From: Anagrus nilaparvatae
Lineage: Eukaryota > Arthropoda > Insecta > Hymenoptera > Mymaridae
Length of the DNA stretch: 64,000 bases
Assembly: GCA_022575985.1 (NCBI GenBank)
Contig: JAKSXM010000231.1
Coordinates: 23,660,501 to 23,724,500 of the forward strand
Reading direction: 5' to 3'
Part shown: in pieces, positions 11,278-22,482 of the stretch
Layout of the letters: each line of letters begins with the position of its first letter
How positions within the stretch are numbered: the first letter of the stretch is position 1
Made by a program: the position numbers and the translations under genes
Notes under the pieces: model-generated
The model's database searches: none
What the model was told of the DNA's origin: nothing
What the model saw: only the letters and a program-made list of their open reading frames with translations

Positions 11278-14200
11278 ATAGTGGAGTCGCAAGCGTAACT
11301 ACTCAAACAATAATAAATGACAAGAGCGAAACGTTAGCAGAAACCATCGATGAGAAAAAGGTCAGCCTTGCCCAAGGACGCGAACCTGCCGAGGCGTCTG
11401 CTACAAGCGACTCAAAAAGCAACAAAAATAATAAAAACGAAAACTTAAACGAAAATCAGAAAAATTCACAAGAAATCTCTCAATTACCCGAAAATATATT
11501 AGAAAACACGGAAAATTGCGACGCTTCTCACGTCGATAACCGACTTTTCTTCGACATAAATATAGCCGGCATAAATATGAAAGCTCTTTGTGATTCAGGT
11601 TCTATGGCTTCCTACTTAGGTCCTAAATACGCAGAAAAATTCAAAGACAGGTTAAAGCCAATTGGGTCAGCATTAATTGACGCCAAGGGAAATATCTCCC
11701 CGGTTAACCAAGTCCTGAAAGTATGGTTCGACGTAGATGGACAAGCGGAACCTATTAACCTGAAAGTTTCTGAAAATATACAATACGACATGGTATTGGG
11801 CGTAGATTTTGAGAAAGCTTTTGGCCTAGAAATATGTGCAAGTGCAGGCGAATGGAGGCGAAGGCACGACAGCGAACAATGGCATAAATTTAACGCGCAT
11901 AAAAGTAAAAATGATCCACAGCTCTGCGGAGAGTGCGCGGGAATCGAAGAAATTTCGGCGTCACAAAAGGACATAATTATGCGAGTGGTAAAAGAATGCC
12001 TGCCCCCACAGCCACAGCCCCATGGAAGAACACATCTAATTAAGCACAAAATAAAGGTCAGACCAGATGCGACACCAGTAAGACATAAATTAAGAAGAAT
12101 GTCGCCAAAAGTCTTGAATCTCGCCATAGAAGAAGCTATAAAGTGGCTTAAGTTAGGGATAATTGAGTATTCAAAAAGCTCGTGGTGTAGCACTCCAGTT
12201 ATGGTGCCACGCAACGACACCTATCGTTTATGCGTGGACTATCGTGACGTCAACAAAGTCACTGAAAAAGACGCCTACCCCCTCCCTAATCTCGACTCGG
12301 CCTTAGATAAGCTCAGAAGAGCGAAATATTTATCAAAAATCGACCTTAGTAAAGCTTTTTTACAAGTCCCGTTAGAAGACGATTCTAAGCCGTACACGAC
12401 GTTCGCACTGCCAGGACTTGGCCTAATGCAATTCACAAGAATACCTTTTGGAGTCACAGATGGGCCAAAAACCTTTCAAAGGCTGATGGATAAGATAATA
12501 ACGCCGGATCTCGAGCCCTTCGTCTTAACGTATCAAGACGATATAATAATAGCCACTGAAGATTTTCAAGATCATCTAAAATATTTAAGAATAGTCTTCA
12601 AAAAGCTAATCGTTGCAGGCTTATTAATAAATCCAGATAAATGTGATTTCGGATGCTCAGAAGTCGTATATTTAGGATTCATTCTAGACGCCGAGGGTTT
12701 GCGCCCGGATAAAGAGAAAATCAGGCTGGTTTTGGAGTATCCTGCTCCGACTAACATAAAATAATTACGCCGATTCTTAGGCAAGGTAGGATGGTACTCA
12801 CGTTTTATTAATAATGTAGCTGAATTAAAAATTCCGCTGGTTAAACTTCTGCACAAAGACATAAAGTGGTCTTGGGGAGCAGAGCAGACAGAGGCATTTG
12901 AAAAACTCAAATTAGCCTTAGTCAGTACGCCTGTTTTAGCCAGACCAGACTTTAGTCTACCGTTTACGGTCCAAACGGACGCCAGCAATATGGCGATCGG
13001 GGCCGTTCTGACTCAAATGCACGAGGACGGAGAGCATCCTGTAGTTTATATCAGCCGAGTTTTAACAGCCCAAGAGCAAAACTACAGTGCCACAGAACGA
13101 GAATGTTTGGCTTTATTATGGGCAATAAAACGACTGAGATAATACCTAGAAGGTTACAGGTTTACTGCCATCACGGACCACTCCAGCCTTAAATGGCTAA
13201 GTAATTTAAAAGAGCCAACCGGCAGGCTAGCCCGCTGGGCTCTAGAACTGCAGCAGTGGGACTTCGATGTTGTATATAGAAAAGGCAGTTTAAACCATGT
13301 TCCAGACGCCCTGTCTAGAATTTCTTGCAAAGACCTCGCAGAAACCGACGAAAACGAGGAAATGGATTATCTATCGGCCTTGGAAGAGTTATCAGACCCA
13401 TGGTATACAAGAAGAATGCATGATGTCACTCAAACCCCATGGAAACTGCCAAATTACAAAATAGAAGAAAATAGACTATATATACACAAAAAGGACCAGT
13501 TATTAGATCCTATAAGCGGCAACAAGCATAATTGGCGTTTAGTTCTGCCCCAAGGGCAAAGATTACAAGCACTTCAAGAAATGCATAATACGCCATGGTC
13601 AGGACATTTTGGAGTAGCAAAAACGTACCAACGCCTAGCTACGGATTATTATTGGCCAGGAATGTACCACGACACGGAAAAATACGTCATTACATGCCTA
13701 GATTGCCAAAGACATAAAGCAGTTCAAACAGCCCCGCAAGGCTTAATGGGAAAACGCATAGTCGAACAACCGTGGACTGTAGTTGCAGGCGATTGTATGG
13801 AATTCCCGCGAAGTAAAAACGGTTTTAAGTACCTAATCGTTTTTCAAGACTTGTTCACGCGAATGATTAAGCTAAAGCCTTTGAGGAAAGCCAACGGAAA
13901 AACCGTCGCTAACGCCTTCCAAGAGCTCATACTCTTCCGCTGGGAAACTCCAAATTATTTTTTGACAGACAATGGCTCGGAATTCGACAATGATCACATT
14001 CGCAAGGTTATGAGCGAATATGGAGTGAGGGTAATCACTACCCCCGCCTTACCACCCAAAAGCGAACGCTACGGAACGCTCGAATCGTAACCTCAAACAG
14101 ATGATCAGAATGTTCGTTGGAGAAGACCACAGGCACTGGGATAAACATCTGCACGAATTCCGGCACGCGGCAAATACAGCCATACAGCAAACGCTAAAAA

Positions 14201-14886
14201 CATCGCCAGCATACATGAATTATGGTCGTCAGCCAAAAATGGTAAAAAGCCTAAGACGACAACTCGAACAGCCCACAGAAGGCGAAATCACTCCTGTGCA
14301 AGAAATAGACCCAGAAGTTTGGAAAGACAGACTTAAAAGACTCGACGTACTACGTGACTTAGTAGCGAAGCACATAGACGACGAACGAGACAAACAGAAG
14401 CAGCGCTATGATAAGGGTCGACTTGACGTCTCCTTTAAGGAGGGGGATAGGGTCCTCAGAAGGAATCAGCCTCAATCGTCAGCCGAAAAACACTTCTCTG
14501 CAAAGCTCGCGCCCAAGCGAGAAGAACCCGATGGTATAGCCAAAGTCCTATCGCCAACAGTGTATTTACTAAAAAATTCTCCGGGAAGAATACCCAAAGT
14601 ACACGCGGAAGACTTAATAAGACTGAAAACTCTTCCTTCTAATGATCCCACTTTCCAACCCAATAACACAGAAAACTCACAAACAAATATTTTTTCCAGC
14701 AAAAACGACAATGAGGGGAAGCTTCAGAGGCCGCCGGCAAATCAGCCTACAACTATTAAAAAAAGAGGGCGACCGAGAAGAAAGCCAGGAAGCCCAAGCC
14801 GAAGAGGCGGCAGTAATGCCAGTGACGCCAGCAATTCCAACAACGACAACAGAAGAGGCCCCTACAACCTCCGCCGTCGAAAGTAG
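11241..14886 (+). pseudogene. pol: Broken pol of element 2 (protease, RT, RNase H, integrase)
   Basis: The frame opens inside the end of gag, in the -1 frame, as expected for programmed -1 frameshifting. The protease active site is ALCDSGS near 11580. Reverse transcriptase (about 12000-12800) has the LPFG-like IPFGVTDGPKTFQ block and a YQDD catalytic box (12533). RNase H follows with TDAS (12976) and DHSSLKWL (13180). Integrase has the H...H (13582-13608) and CLDC zinc-binding region and the D, DNGSEF part of the DDE triad (13786, 13968). The region of the glutamate coincides with a frameshift near 14070. A GPF/Y-like C-terminal region ends at 14886. TAA stops interrupt the frame at 12762 and 13140. 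The enzyme would reverse-transcribe and integrate the element, but this copy cannot make it. Confidence 0.92.
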
Positions 14887-15693
14887 GACAATAAAGTACA
14901 TCAATGGGGTGTACGCTCCAGCTCCAGCTGATGGACCACCGCCATCGACCAGAGCTACGAGAAAATCGGTAGCGTCCCGAAACGCGACTCCAGCAATCAA
15001 TGAGGCCCCGTTTCTAACGAGCCGAGTTGAGCCCCTTCGTCGTCCTGACATCCCAGTCGCCCCTTCGCCGGATATTCCTCCGCTTATGGGACCCTAGAAC
15101 CCTACGTTGAATATAGGGTAGCCGAATTAGCTTCGAGGCAATGGGAAAATTTCCCATTGCACTCCTTCGGATATAAGACAACAGGTGTAAGATATAGCGA
15201 TTTAGAACCGGTGGAATTTGACCCGAAAGTAGACGCACGGCCTGGCCTGTGTTTTAATTGCCGTCAAGGAATACACTCTCACAGAAATTGCACGGCAAAT
15301 CCCCAAACAGCACTGGTATGCGCTAACTGCGGCCGAAAGAATGTGCACATTTCCGAATTTCCGAGATGCCGCAAAGCGCATCTCAGATTCCTACACCGGC
15401 AAGCCTCAATTAAGGAACAAAAGAAAAATCAGTGGTTGGAAACTACATCGCGATTTTACACCCCACACCAACCAATCCATCTATGGGAGCGCTATCCCAC
15501 TGCCTTTACAGCCCCGGTACAGGAGAACGACCGATGGTTCCCTCGCCCTATGTGGCCCCGCGAAGAAATCGACCCTATCCCAGACCAAATCTTAGAAGCA
15601 ATACATGAAGCTCAGTCGCTAGAAAAGATGAATGAAGAGAAAATCATAAGATTCCTTCTTGCTTACTTCGATTTGATAGAAAAATTATACTAA
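14642..15693 (+). pseudogene. ORF3 of element 2: Pro-rich then zinc-knuckle protein
   Basis: Downstream of pol, where gypsy-type elements sometimes carry env. The first part (14642-15097) overlaps the last 245 bases of integrase in another frame and is Arg/Pro/Ala/Thr-rich. Reading continues in a different frame from about 15088 to the TAA at 15691, so one frame change is needed. The second part contains a perfect CX2CX4HX4C knuckle (CFNCRQGIHSHRNC at 15250) followed by a degenerate CANC...H...C. After that comes a Trp/Pro-rich segment and an acidic helical end. There is no signal peptide or membrane anchor, so it is not an envelope protein. It could be an extra nucleic-acid-binding protein. 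I do not recognise a named family. Confidence 0.6.
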
Positions 15694-15812
15694 TTGATTA
15701 ACGCCGAAAGGCAGCCATGCTATGCATAATAATGTATTTTTTTTTATTATCGTTATATTTTTAGTTAGTAAGTAAATTCAAAAACGCCCACAAGGCTAAA
15801 ATGTAGCAAATC
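15694..15812 (+). repeat. Start of the element 2 tail with family motif
   Basis: Two copies of the CGCC-AAGGC motif (15701 and 15783) that also fill the tail of element 1. The tail ends abruptly at the LINE. Confidence 0.6.
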
Positions 15813-16807
15813 AGGCGGTCCCAGATCAGAGAAGAGGAGGCTGTTGATGACGACAGTCAACTCCATCTTGCTCTACGGTGCAGAGGTGTGGGCGGAACAT
15901 GTCCGCATAAAAAAGTACTGCAAGAAACTAAAGGCAGTACAGAAGCAGGGGGCACTTCGAATCGCTTGCTCGTACAAGACAGTATCAGAGCCGGCGATCC
16001 AGGTGGTGGCTCGGGTGATTCCCATCGATCTGCTTGCCTTGGAAAGGCAGGCGATCTAGAACCGTGATGAAGAAGAGCGCGACGTAGCTTGCGTTCGCGC
16101 TCGCTCCCACACACTGGAATGCTGGCAGCATAGGTGGAATGGTGACCCGAGGGGACGTTGGACGCACCGCCTTATCATCGATTTGGAAAGCTGGATGAAC
16201 CGTGATCATGGAGAGGTAGACTTCTACCTCATACAGTTCCTAACTGGTCACGGTTATTTCCGCGATATGCTTTTCAAGTGGAGCAAGGTGACATCTCCGG
16301 AATGCTTGCATTGCCCGGGCGAGCTGGATACCGCTGAGCACACCTTTTTTGGGTGTCCTCGCTTCGCTGAAGGGCAACCGCCCTTCGATGAATGGAGGCC
16401 GAAAGGAGTCATCCCGGAAATGCTGCGCAGTGCCGCTAACTGGTACAGTGTGGCAGAGTACGTACAGGCGACACTGATTGGAAAAAAGGAGGAAGGTTTC
16501 CTCTCGTAGGAAAATCTCCTCCTTTATCGACAGGGTATGACGAAGAAATGCCTTGGCTGCATTGTTTCCGGACCGAAGTAATACCTAAACAGGGAGTCCC
16601 GGTCCGGATTCTATGATATTGTCATAAATGCAGGAGGGTGGGGAGTTTAGTGGGTATTGTAATTGTAATTCCTCAATTGTGTATATCTGGGCAACCCCAG
16701 ATACAAATTTGAGGTTGAGTCCCACATAACCATACAGTACGCGGTGTATGGTATGCGTAAATGCATTCTCCTCGTCCTACGAAAAAGGCCCCTTCTTGAA
16801 GGGGCCG

Positions 16808-16841
<34 letters not shown>
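15813..16841 (+). mobile_element. 5'-truncated LINE, R1-clade-like 3' end with poly(A)
   Basis: Encodes only the C-terminal part of a non-LTR reverse transcriptase polyprotein (15813-16508), read in frame 1 with one in-frame TAG at 16057. Typical R1/RT1-type features are the SILLYGAEVWA block after the RT domain, a VARVIPIDLLA-ER motif, GRWTHRLI, a HGEVDFYLIQFLTGHGYF block, and the CCHC-like C-x2-C-x7-H-x4-C zinc finger (CLHCPGELDTAEHTFFGC at 16301). A 300-bp 3' UTR ends in a GC-rich hairpin (GGCCCCTTCTTGAAGGGGCC, 16787-16806) and 34 consecutive A (16808-16841). Truncation at the 5' end is usual for target-primed reverse transcription. It interrupts the tail of element 2 and is younger. Confidence 0.88.
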
Positions 16842-16843
<2 letters not shown>

Positions 16844-16949
16844 GGGCACGCTGCAAGGCTGAAGATTCAATATGGAGGGGATTTTATTATAACATGTGAT
16901 TGGTCGTGACGGATGCTCAAAAAAATTAACGCGTGGGAATTATTTTTTA

Positions 16950-17420
16950 AAAATATAATAATCAAAAATCGAAATATTGTTTAGCAAACAGAATGTAATT
17001 TGCTAATAAAAACGATGTTTCTAAAATTAATATATTCTAGGAAAAAATTAGATACTACGTTAAAAAAAAAAATTTAGTATTTTTTGGATTTTTTGATGGC
17101 AAAAATTTTAAGAAAAAAATCAAAAAATTAATTATCTAGTTAATTAAAAACGATGTTTCGAGGACTTAGTACTTTTACATAAATAAATTTGGTAGTGCGT
17201 CAACAAAAAAGATAAAATTAGTGTTTTTTGTATCTTAAAAAAAAAAATCGAGAAAAAAAATGTTCAAAAAGTTAAGTATCAGATCAAAAAACTAAATAAT
17301 ACTTTTTAGACAATAATTACATGGGTAACACGTCCAGAAAGGAAAAAAAATTTGGTATTGAAAAAAATTATCCAAAAATTAACTATAGGACTGAAACAGA
17401 GAAAAACTTAAATCAAATAT
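16950..17420 (+). repeat. Degenerate tandem repeat, unit about 160-170 bp
   Basis: Successive segments each carry AAAACGATGTTTC, then an ACTTAGTACTTTTAC-like block, TAGTGCGTCMA, a run of A and a GTATTTTTTG block. About three decayed copies. The same family appears at 35850-36560. The sequences around it (16842-16949 and 17421-18269) show no gene. Confidence 0.6.
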
Positions 17421-18269
17421 ATGGCTCATCATCAGAGAGCTAAAAAAACTTACTGTTTTAATTGAATGAATATAGGTAGTTTATAAATAACAAAACTTTT
17501 TCTTTATTTATTTTATGAACATGATTTATAAAAATATCACAATAATATAAAAATAATCTGTTAAACAGAATTTTTGATTAAAAATAAAATAAATTTTTTT
17601 TATTCCATATGCCTTAATTTTTATAAAACAATAGAGAAGAGGAACAGTTATACACACATTAAGTATAATTTTTTTAATTTTTATAATGAATAATAAAGTA
17701 AAACAAAACTTTTTAAAGTTTATATGCCAGGTTTATATCGTATACAGTAATAAAAATTAATTGAGTATAAGTTAGTAAATTAAAAAAGTTTATATGATTT
17801 TTAGTTTAAAAAAGGATTATACAAAATTTTATTAATTCAAACAGAAAGTATATTTAATTTTATTTTAAAACTTCAAATTAAAAAATGAATAAATATACCT
17901 ATAATTTAAAAATCTAATTTGTAAGTACATAATTAATAAGTACATATAATATAATACATCTAATGCATCTAATTTGTAAGTACATAGTTTTTATAAAGTA
18001 ATTCAAAAATCACGCTATATTTTAAAACAATTATTTTTTTTTGTTGTAAAAATTACTTCTACGTACTTTTGATAATAGGTTATACAAAATGTTTCTATTC
18101 ATTTAAATTAATAATTTTATGGGTGATTAAAAGATTAGGGCTGAGCTAGACATTTTTTAGGCACAATCAGCCTACCTTCCTTCAACAATTGTCTTAAATT
18201 ACTAATAATATCATTTATGATATTAGTCATAGCTAGATAATTAAAGATGAGTGAGTTTTAGCAAAAACT
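17421..18269. other. AT-rich stretch, nothing recognised
   Basis: Runs of A and T with short direct repeats such as CTAATTTGTAAGTACATA (17919 and 17969). No ORF, RNA gene or inverted repeat that I can support. Confidence 0.4.
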
Positions 18270-18714
18270 TGATTATAAAAGTAAATATTTTTATCAAATT
18301 TGTCATTAATCAGTCTATCTTGAGTTACAGCTTGGAAGAGATTAGCAATAACACAGGATCCATTATCCTTAACTAATATATTTTTAGATGTAAAAGTTTC
18401 ATGGTAATTAAATGGTTGATTTGGACGAGTTAAATATGAATATAGTGAGCCAAGAGCATGGTAATGAGTAACTAGCCAAGTTGAGAATAAATTTCAGTGT
18501 CTCGAGCCCAAATATTTTCATCTCTTGAAAAATATATTTTTATAGCAACATTTTCTACATGCCATATTTCTTGGCCAAAACGTCCCACTCCGCTGCAGCT
18601 ACCACTTCTAAGACATTCTGTTAAGGCAACTTGTTTTGCTAAAGTACGTTGTACTAAAAAAGGCAAACCTGAACCTGAACCACTTGTTAAACTTTGGCCT
18701 TCGAGATATTCATG
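18270..18714 (-). pseudogene. TGF-beta type I receptor relic (GS domain and kinase fragments)
   Basis: Read from 18714 downward. An [18 protein letters not shown] segment is the GS box of type I receptors (family pattern [15 protein letters not shown]). A degenerate Gly-rich loop follows, then [11 protein letters not shown] with the VAIK lysine and the SRDE-W-RETEIY stretch (18490-18560). After a frameshift come [16 protein letters not shown] (family WLVSDYHEHGSLFDYL) and SKNILVKDNGSCVIANL (family SKNILVKKNGTCCIADL, ending just before the DLG loop). The segments between these blocks, including the HRDL catalytic loop, are deleted. No introns separate blocks that are normally on several exons, which suggests a retrocopy, but I cannot exclude a decayed exon run. 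It is not functional. Confidence 0.78.
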
Positions 18715-19434
18715 AAAAAAATCAACTTATATTGATGAACTATATTAATGAATTAATTATACACCTGCAAATCTATACATTTACACACTATTACTACGTA
18801 TAGTAAGCTAAAAATAGTCTGTGCTTACGTTTATACAGTGCTTGTTTGGCAAAACAAAGTTGAATTTGAAAAATATGGATTTATATTTTGCAATATTGAT
18901 ATTGATTTCTTAACTATACCTATATAGCGGTCAATAATGACCACATTCCAATTTTGAGAGGCCGTCATTATTACCTGCCTGAAAAGTTTTTTATGAAAAT
19001 AAAAAATTAATCAATCGAATTTTATTTATTATTTCTTTATAAGGTATGGAAAATTAATGTAATACTTGAAAAAACTGAGTGTCTTAAAGCAATTAGAGGA
19101 TTGTTTAACCAAAACTTGTAAATAATTAAATCAATGTATAAATGTATTACTTAAATCAGATGATAATAATTTAATTGAAATTAATTAATTTGATTTTATA
19201 AACTGTAGGGGACAAGAATATCGTAACTTTCATTTAAATTATTAATCAATACATAACTAAATTATAATTTATTGATGAACAAAGAAAAAAAACGAATACA
19301 GATGTTATAAAAAAAAGTTTTTTAAAAAGTTTTCTTTGAATAACGTTATTAACTGAATCTGTAAAAATTATCAAATTATAAGTATATTTTTTTTAAATTA
19401 TTAGTTATTTCTATTAATCGCCCATATTTTCTAA
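18715..19434. other. AT-rich stretch, nothing recognised
   Basis: No coding frame with family signatures, no RNA gene and no clear repeat between the receptor relic and the first palindrome. Confidence 0.4.
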
Positions 19435-19940
19435 TATATATATATTATTATTTTAATTTTATTGACCTGTACTGGGCATAATTGTTAAATGAATCATATT
19501 AAATTAAATTGTCCTATCTTGATATGTGTATGTTTTTAAATAACATCCCTTTTTTTATCAAGACATATCAAGCGGCAATATTATATAATTTTTTAAATTC
19601 ATTTAAAAATTATTTTTCAAAAATACGCGGTTGTTAATGTAGGTACAGAAGGTACCTGCAGCGTTTCGATCAGCACCAACACATAGATCTCCTCAGTGTG
19701 GCTGAGTGTGTTGGTGTGTGCCACAGACGCTGTACCTACATTAACAACCGCGTATTTTTGAAAAATAATTTTTAAATGAATTTAAAAAATTATATAATAT
19801 TGCCGCTTGATATGTCTTAATAAAAAAAGGGATGTTATTTAAAAACATACACATATCAAGATAGGACAATTTAATTTAATATGATTCATTTAACAATTAT
19901 GCCCAGTACAGGTCAATAAAATCAAAATAATAATATATAT
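19435..19940. mobile_element. Foldback element, family F1, full-length copy
   Basis: A palindrome of about 505 bp centred near 19690. Arms of about 230 bp match almost perfectly, with a short unpaired centre (19650-19735). Ends read ATATTATTATTTT then ATTTTATTGACCTGTACTGG and the inverse. The same termini occur in a 108-bp internally deleted copy at 27446-27553. No ORF. Confidence 0.85.
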
Positions 19941-21196
19941 GGGGGGTTCTTTGTCAAATCAGCCACCCCCCCTGTACAGTAAAATATTAAAGATAAAAAG
20001 ATAAGAGTGGGCTTAAAATTTTCTTTGAAGATTCTAGTTTTTAATGCCGTGTGGTGTTTTTTTCAAAATTGATCCCTTGCGGGTGTTTTAGTCAGTGTTT
20101 TGGCCAGTGTCCAAAAAAAAAAAAAACAAGAATCTGCAATAAAATGTTTGGGTTTTATTTTTTTTTTAATTTTAGGATGGTATCTGGTCAATTGGCCAAT
20201 AATAAAGATTTTTTTTATCTTGTAAAAATTTTTAAAAACTTAACCCTGTTCAGCAAAAATGGGTCAAATAAATTGTAAATATTGGAACTTCAATAATTTT
20301 TTAAAGACAAAAAGAGCATCCTAAGAAATATATTTATGGGACAAAAAATGGTTGGAATTAACTGAATAATACGTAAAAATTTTTTCAAAAAATTTTAGGA
20401 CATTTTCGGATTTCTGGATTTTTCCATTTTTGGCCAAAATTCGAAAATTTTCAAAAAGTTTTGAAAACATATATCCATATTATTGGGATAATTCTAAGCA
20501 CTTTTTGTTCTGTAATATATTTGTCTAAAATTAACCCTTTTCGAGTAATAACAGCATAAAATATCATCAAAAGAATCGCTAATTACTCATTACTCGAAAA
20601 GGGTTAATTTTAGACAAATATATTACAGAACAAAAAGTGCTTAGAATTAGCCGAATAATATGGATATATGTTTTCAAAACTTTTTGAAAATTTTCGAATT
20701 TTGGCCAAAAATGGAAAAATCCAGAAATCCGAAAATGTCCTAAAATTTTTTGAAAAAATTTTTACGTATTATTCAGTTAATTCCAACCATTTTTTGTCCT
20801 ATAAATATATTTCTTAGGATTCTCTTTTTGTCTTTAAAAAATTATTGAAGTTCCAATATTTACAATTTATTTGACCCATTTTTGCTGAACAGGGTTAAGT
20901 TTTTAGAAATTTTTACAAGATAAAAAAAATCTTTATTATTGGCCAATTGACCAGATACCATCCTAAAATTTAAAAAAAAATAAAACCCAAACATTTTATT
21001 GCAGATTCTTGTTTTTTTTTTTTTGGACACTGGTCAAAACACTGACTAAAACACCCGCAAGGGATGAATTTTGAAAAAAACACCACACGGCATTAAAAAC
21101 TAGAATCTTCAAAGAAAATTTTAAGCCCACTCTTATCTTTTTATCTTTAATATTTTACTGTACAGGGGGGGTGGCTGCGTTGACAAAGAACGCCCC
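19941..21196. mobile_element. Foldback element, family F2, 1.26 kb
   Basis: Begins GGGGGGTTCTTTGTCAA and ends with the inverse TTGACAAAGAACGCCCC. Arms of about 620 bp pair around a centre near 20570. It is flanked by ATATATAT on both sides and starts exactly where the F1 palindrome ends, so one inserted into the AT-rich end or target of the other. A 75-residue open frame at 20051 is only part of an arm. Confidence 0.85.
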
Positions 21197-22482
21197 ATAT
21201 ATATATTTTTTTTCTTTTTATTTATTTTTAAAATTATAATCGTTGATATTTAAATACAATCATACGTTATAATTTACTATAGATTTACTTTTTTTTTTGT
21301 CCGCTTGTCTTATTTTAAAGTATTTGCATTTGCATTTTATTCTAAATTTCTTTAACCTTTAAAATAATGTTTTTTTAGCAAATAAATATGATTTAACAAA
21401 TAACTATATTTGCTTTATAAAACGTGTTCTTTTTTGTACTCTATTGGTAGCATAGTTTGTTTGAACCGTAAAGTTTTGAATATAAAATCATTGATTTCAT
21501 CATTATTATCATTATTATTGTCAATGATTGTTTAATGATTTTTTAAATTGTCAACTAACAATTTTGAATTACAGGCAATAGCTTTATGCCATTAATTTTA
21601 AAATTACTTTTATTTTCTATCAATTAAAAATTTTTTTTGAATTTAAACTACTCCTTTAATGAAATTTTTATTTTTAATGCCATTTAGATCATTATTATTT
21701 TTTTTATTCTTGTAATACAAATACTTTGACTTCAGAGCTGGCTCTTGTTCATTTGATTCATCGGTAATAAAATTACTAATCATAAAAAAAAATATTATTT
21801 GTATATGCTCGGTGACAATACTAAGAGTAATTAAATGAGCTGTCACTTTGAGAATCTTATTTTTTTGGTAATTGGCAACTTTCTTTTTAACCGGTTATCG
21901 TAAATACAAGCAGTTTTTTAAAATACCTGCGAGGCAAATATATTATTTTACTTTTAAATACATATTTTAATATTTTGATATGAAATTCTGAAATATAAAG
22001 TTTATACCCAATTAATAATTATATAATCATAGGAAAATCACTTTTACTTGTATTGATCGTTTTTAAACGAATCAATCATACTCTTTGAGGTATTAAAAAT
22101 AAGTCTGTATTTAATTACATTTTTTTTGTATAATATAGACTATCAGTATCTTAAATCTTAATATTAATTAATTTTAATTTGTATTATATTATATATAAAT
22201 ATTATAAAAGACTGCTATGTTAATATAATGTATTTACTATTTTGTTTATAACAAATAAAGAACATCTATCTATCTATTTATCTATTAAATGGAACAAAAA
22301 AACCAAACAATCATTGTTCTTTCTTTACTTTTTTAAGGTAAACTATTGACTTTTTGTTATATAAGTATTATATTTTATATATAATCTTATTTTTATTTTT
22401 TATTATATTTTATATTAATTTTATATATATTTAATATTACATATATTGTATATTATATTTTAGAAATTTTATGTATAAGAAT
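21197..22482. other. AT-rich stretch with a TATC microsatellite
   Basis: Contains a CTATCTATCTAT tract at about 22265-22287. Otherwise no gene, RNA or inverted repeat that I can support. The short minus-strand open frame at 21643-21846 has no recognisable feature. Confidence 0.4.

Larger units (their letters stand above)
5476..15812 (+). mobile_element. Element 2: decayed autonomous Ty3/gypsy-like retrotransposon
   Basis: Order: LTR (5476-6651), primer binding site (6654-6671), long leader, gag (8520-11277), pol in the -1 frame (from about 11241; protease, RT, RNase H, integrase), and ORF3 (14642-15693). The protease-RT-RNaseH-integrase order is that of Metaviridae (Ty3/gypsy). Its own 3' LTR is missing: the sequence is replaced near 15800 by a LINE. 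At least one frameshift and two stops in gag, two stops and one frameshift in pol, and one frame change in ORF3 show that the copy is dead. Confidence 0.9.

Noticed and set aside
14642..15693. ORF3 considered as a retroviral-type env
   Set aside because: No signal peptide, furin-like site or membrane anchor; zinc knuckles instead.
16647..16870. Minus-strand open frames reading through the LINE A tail
   Set aside because: They translate the poly(T) complement into poly-Phe; artefacts.
20051..20278. 75-residue plus-strand open frame
   Set aside because: It lies in a palindrome arm; the other arm does not keep it open and composition is low-complexity.
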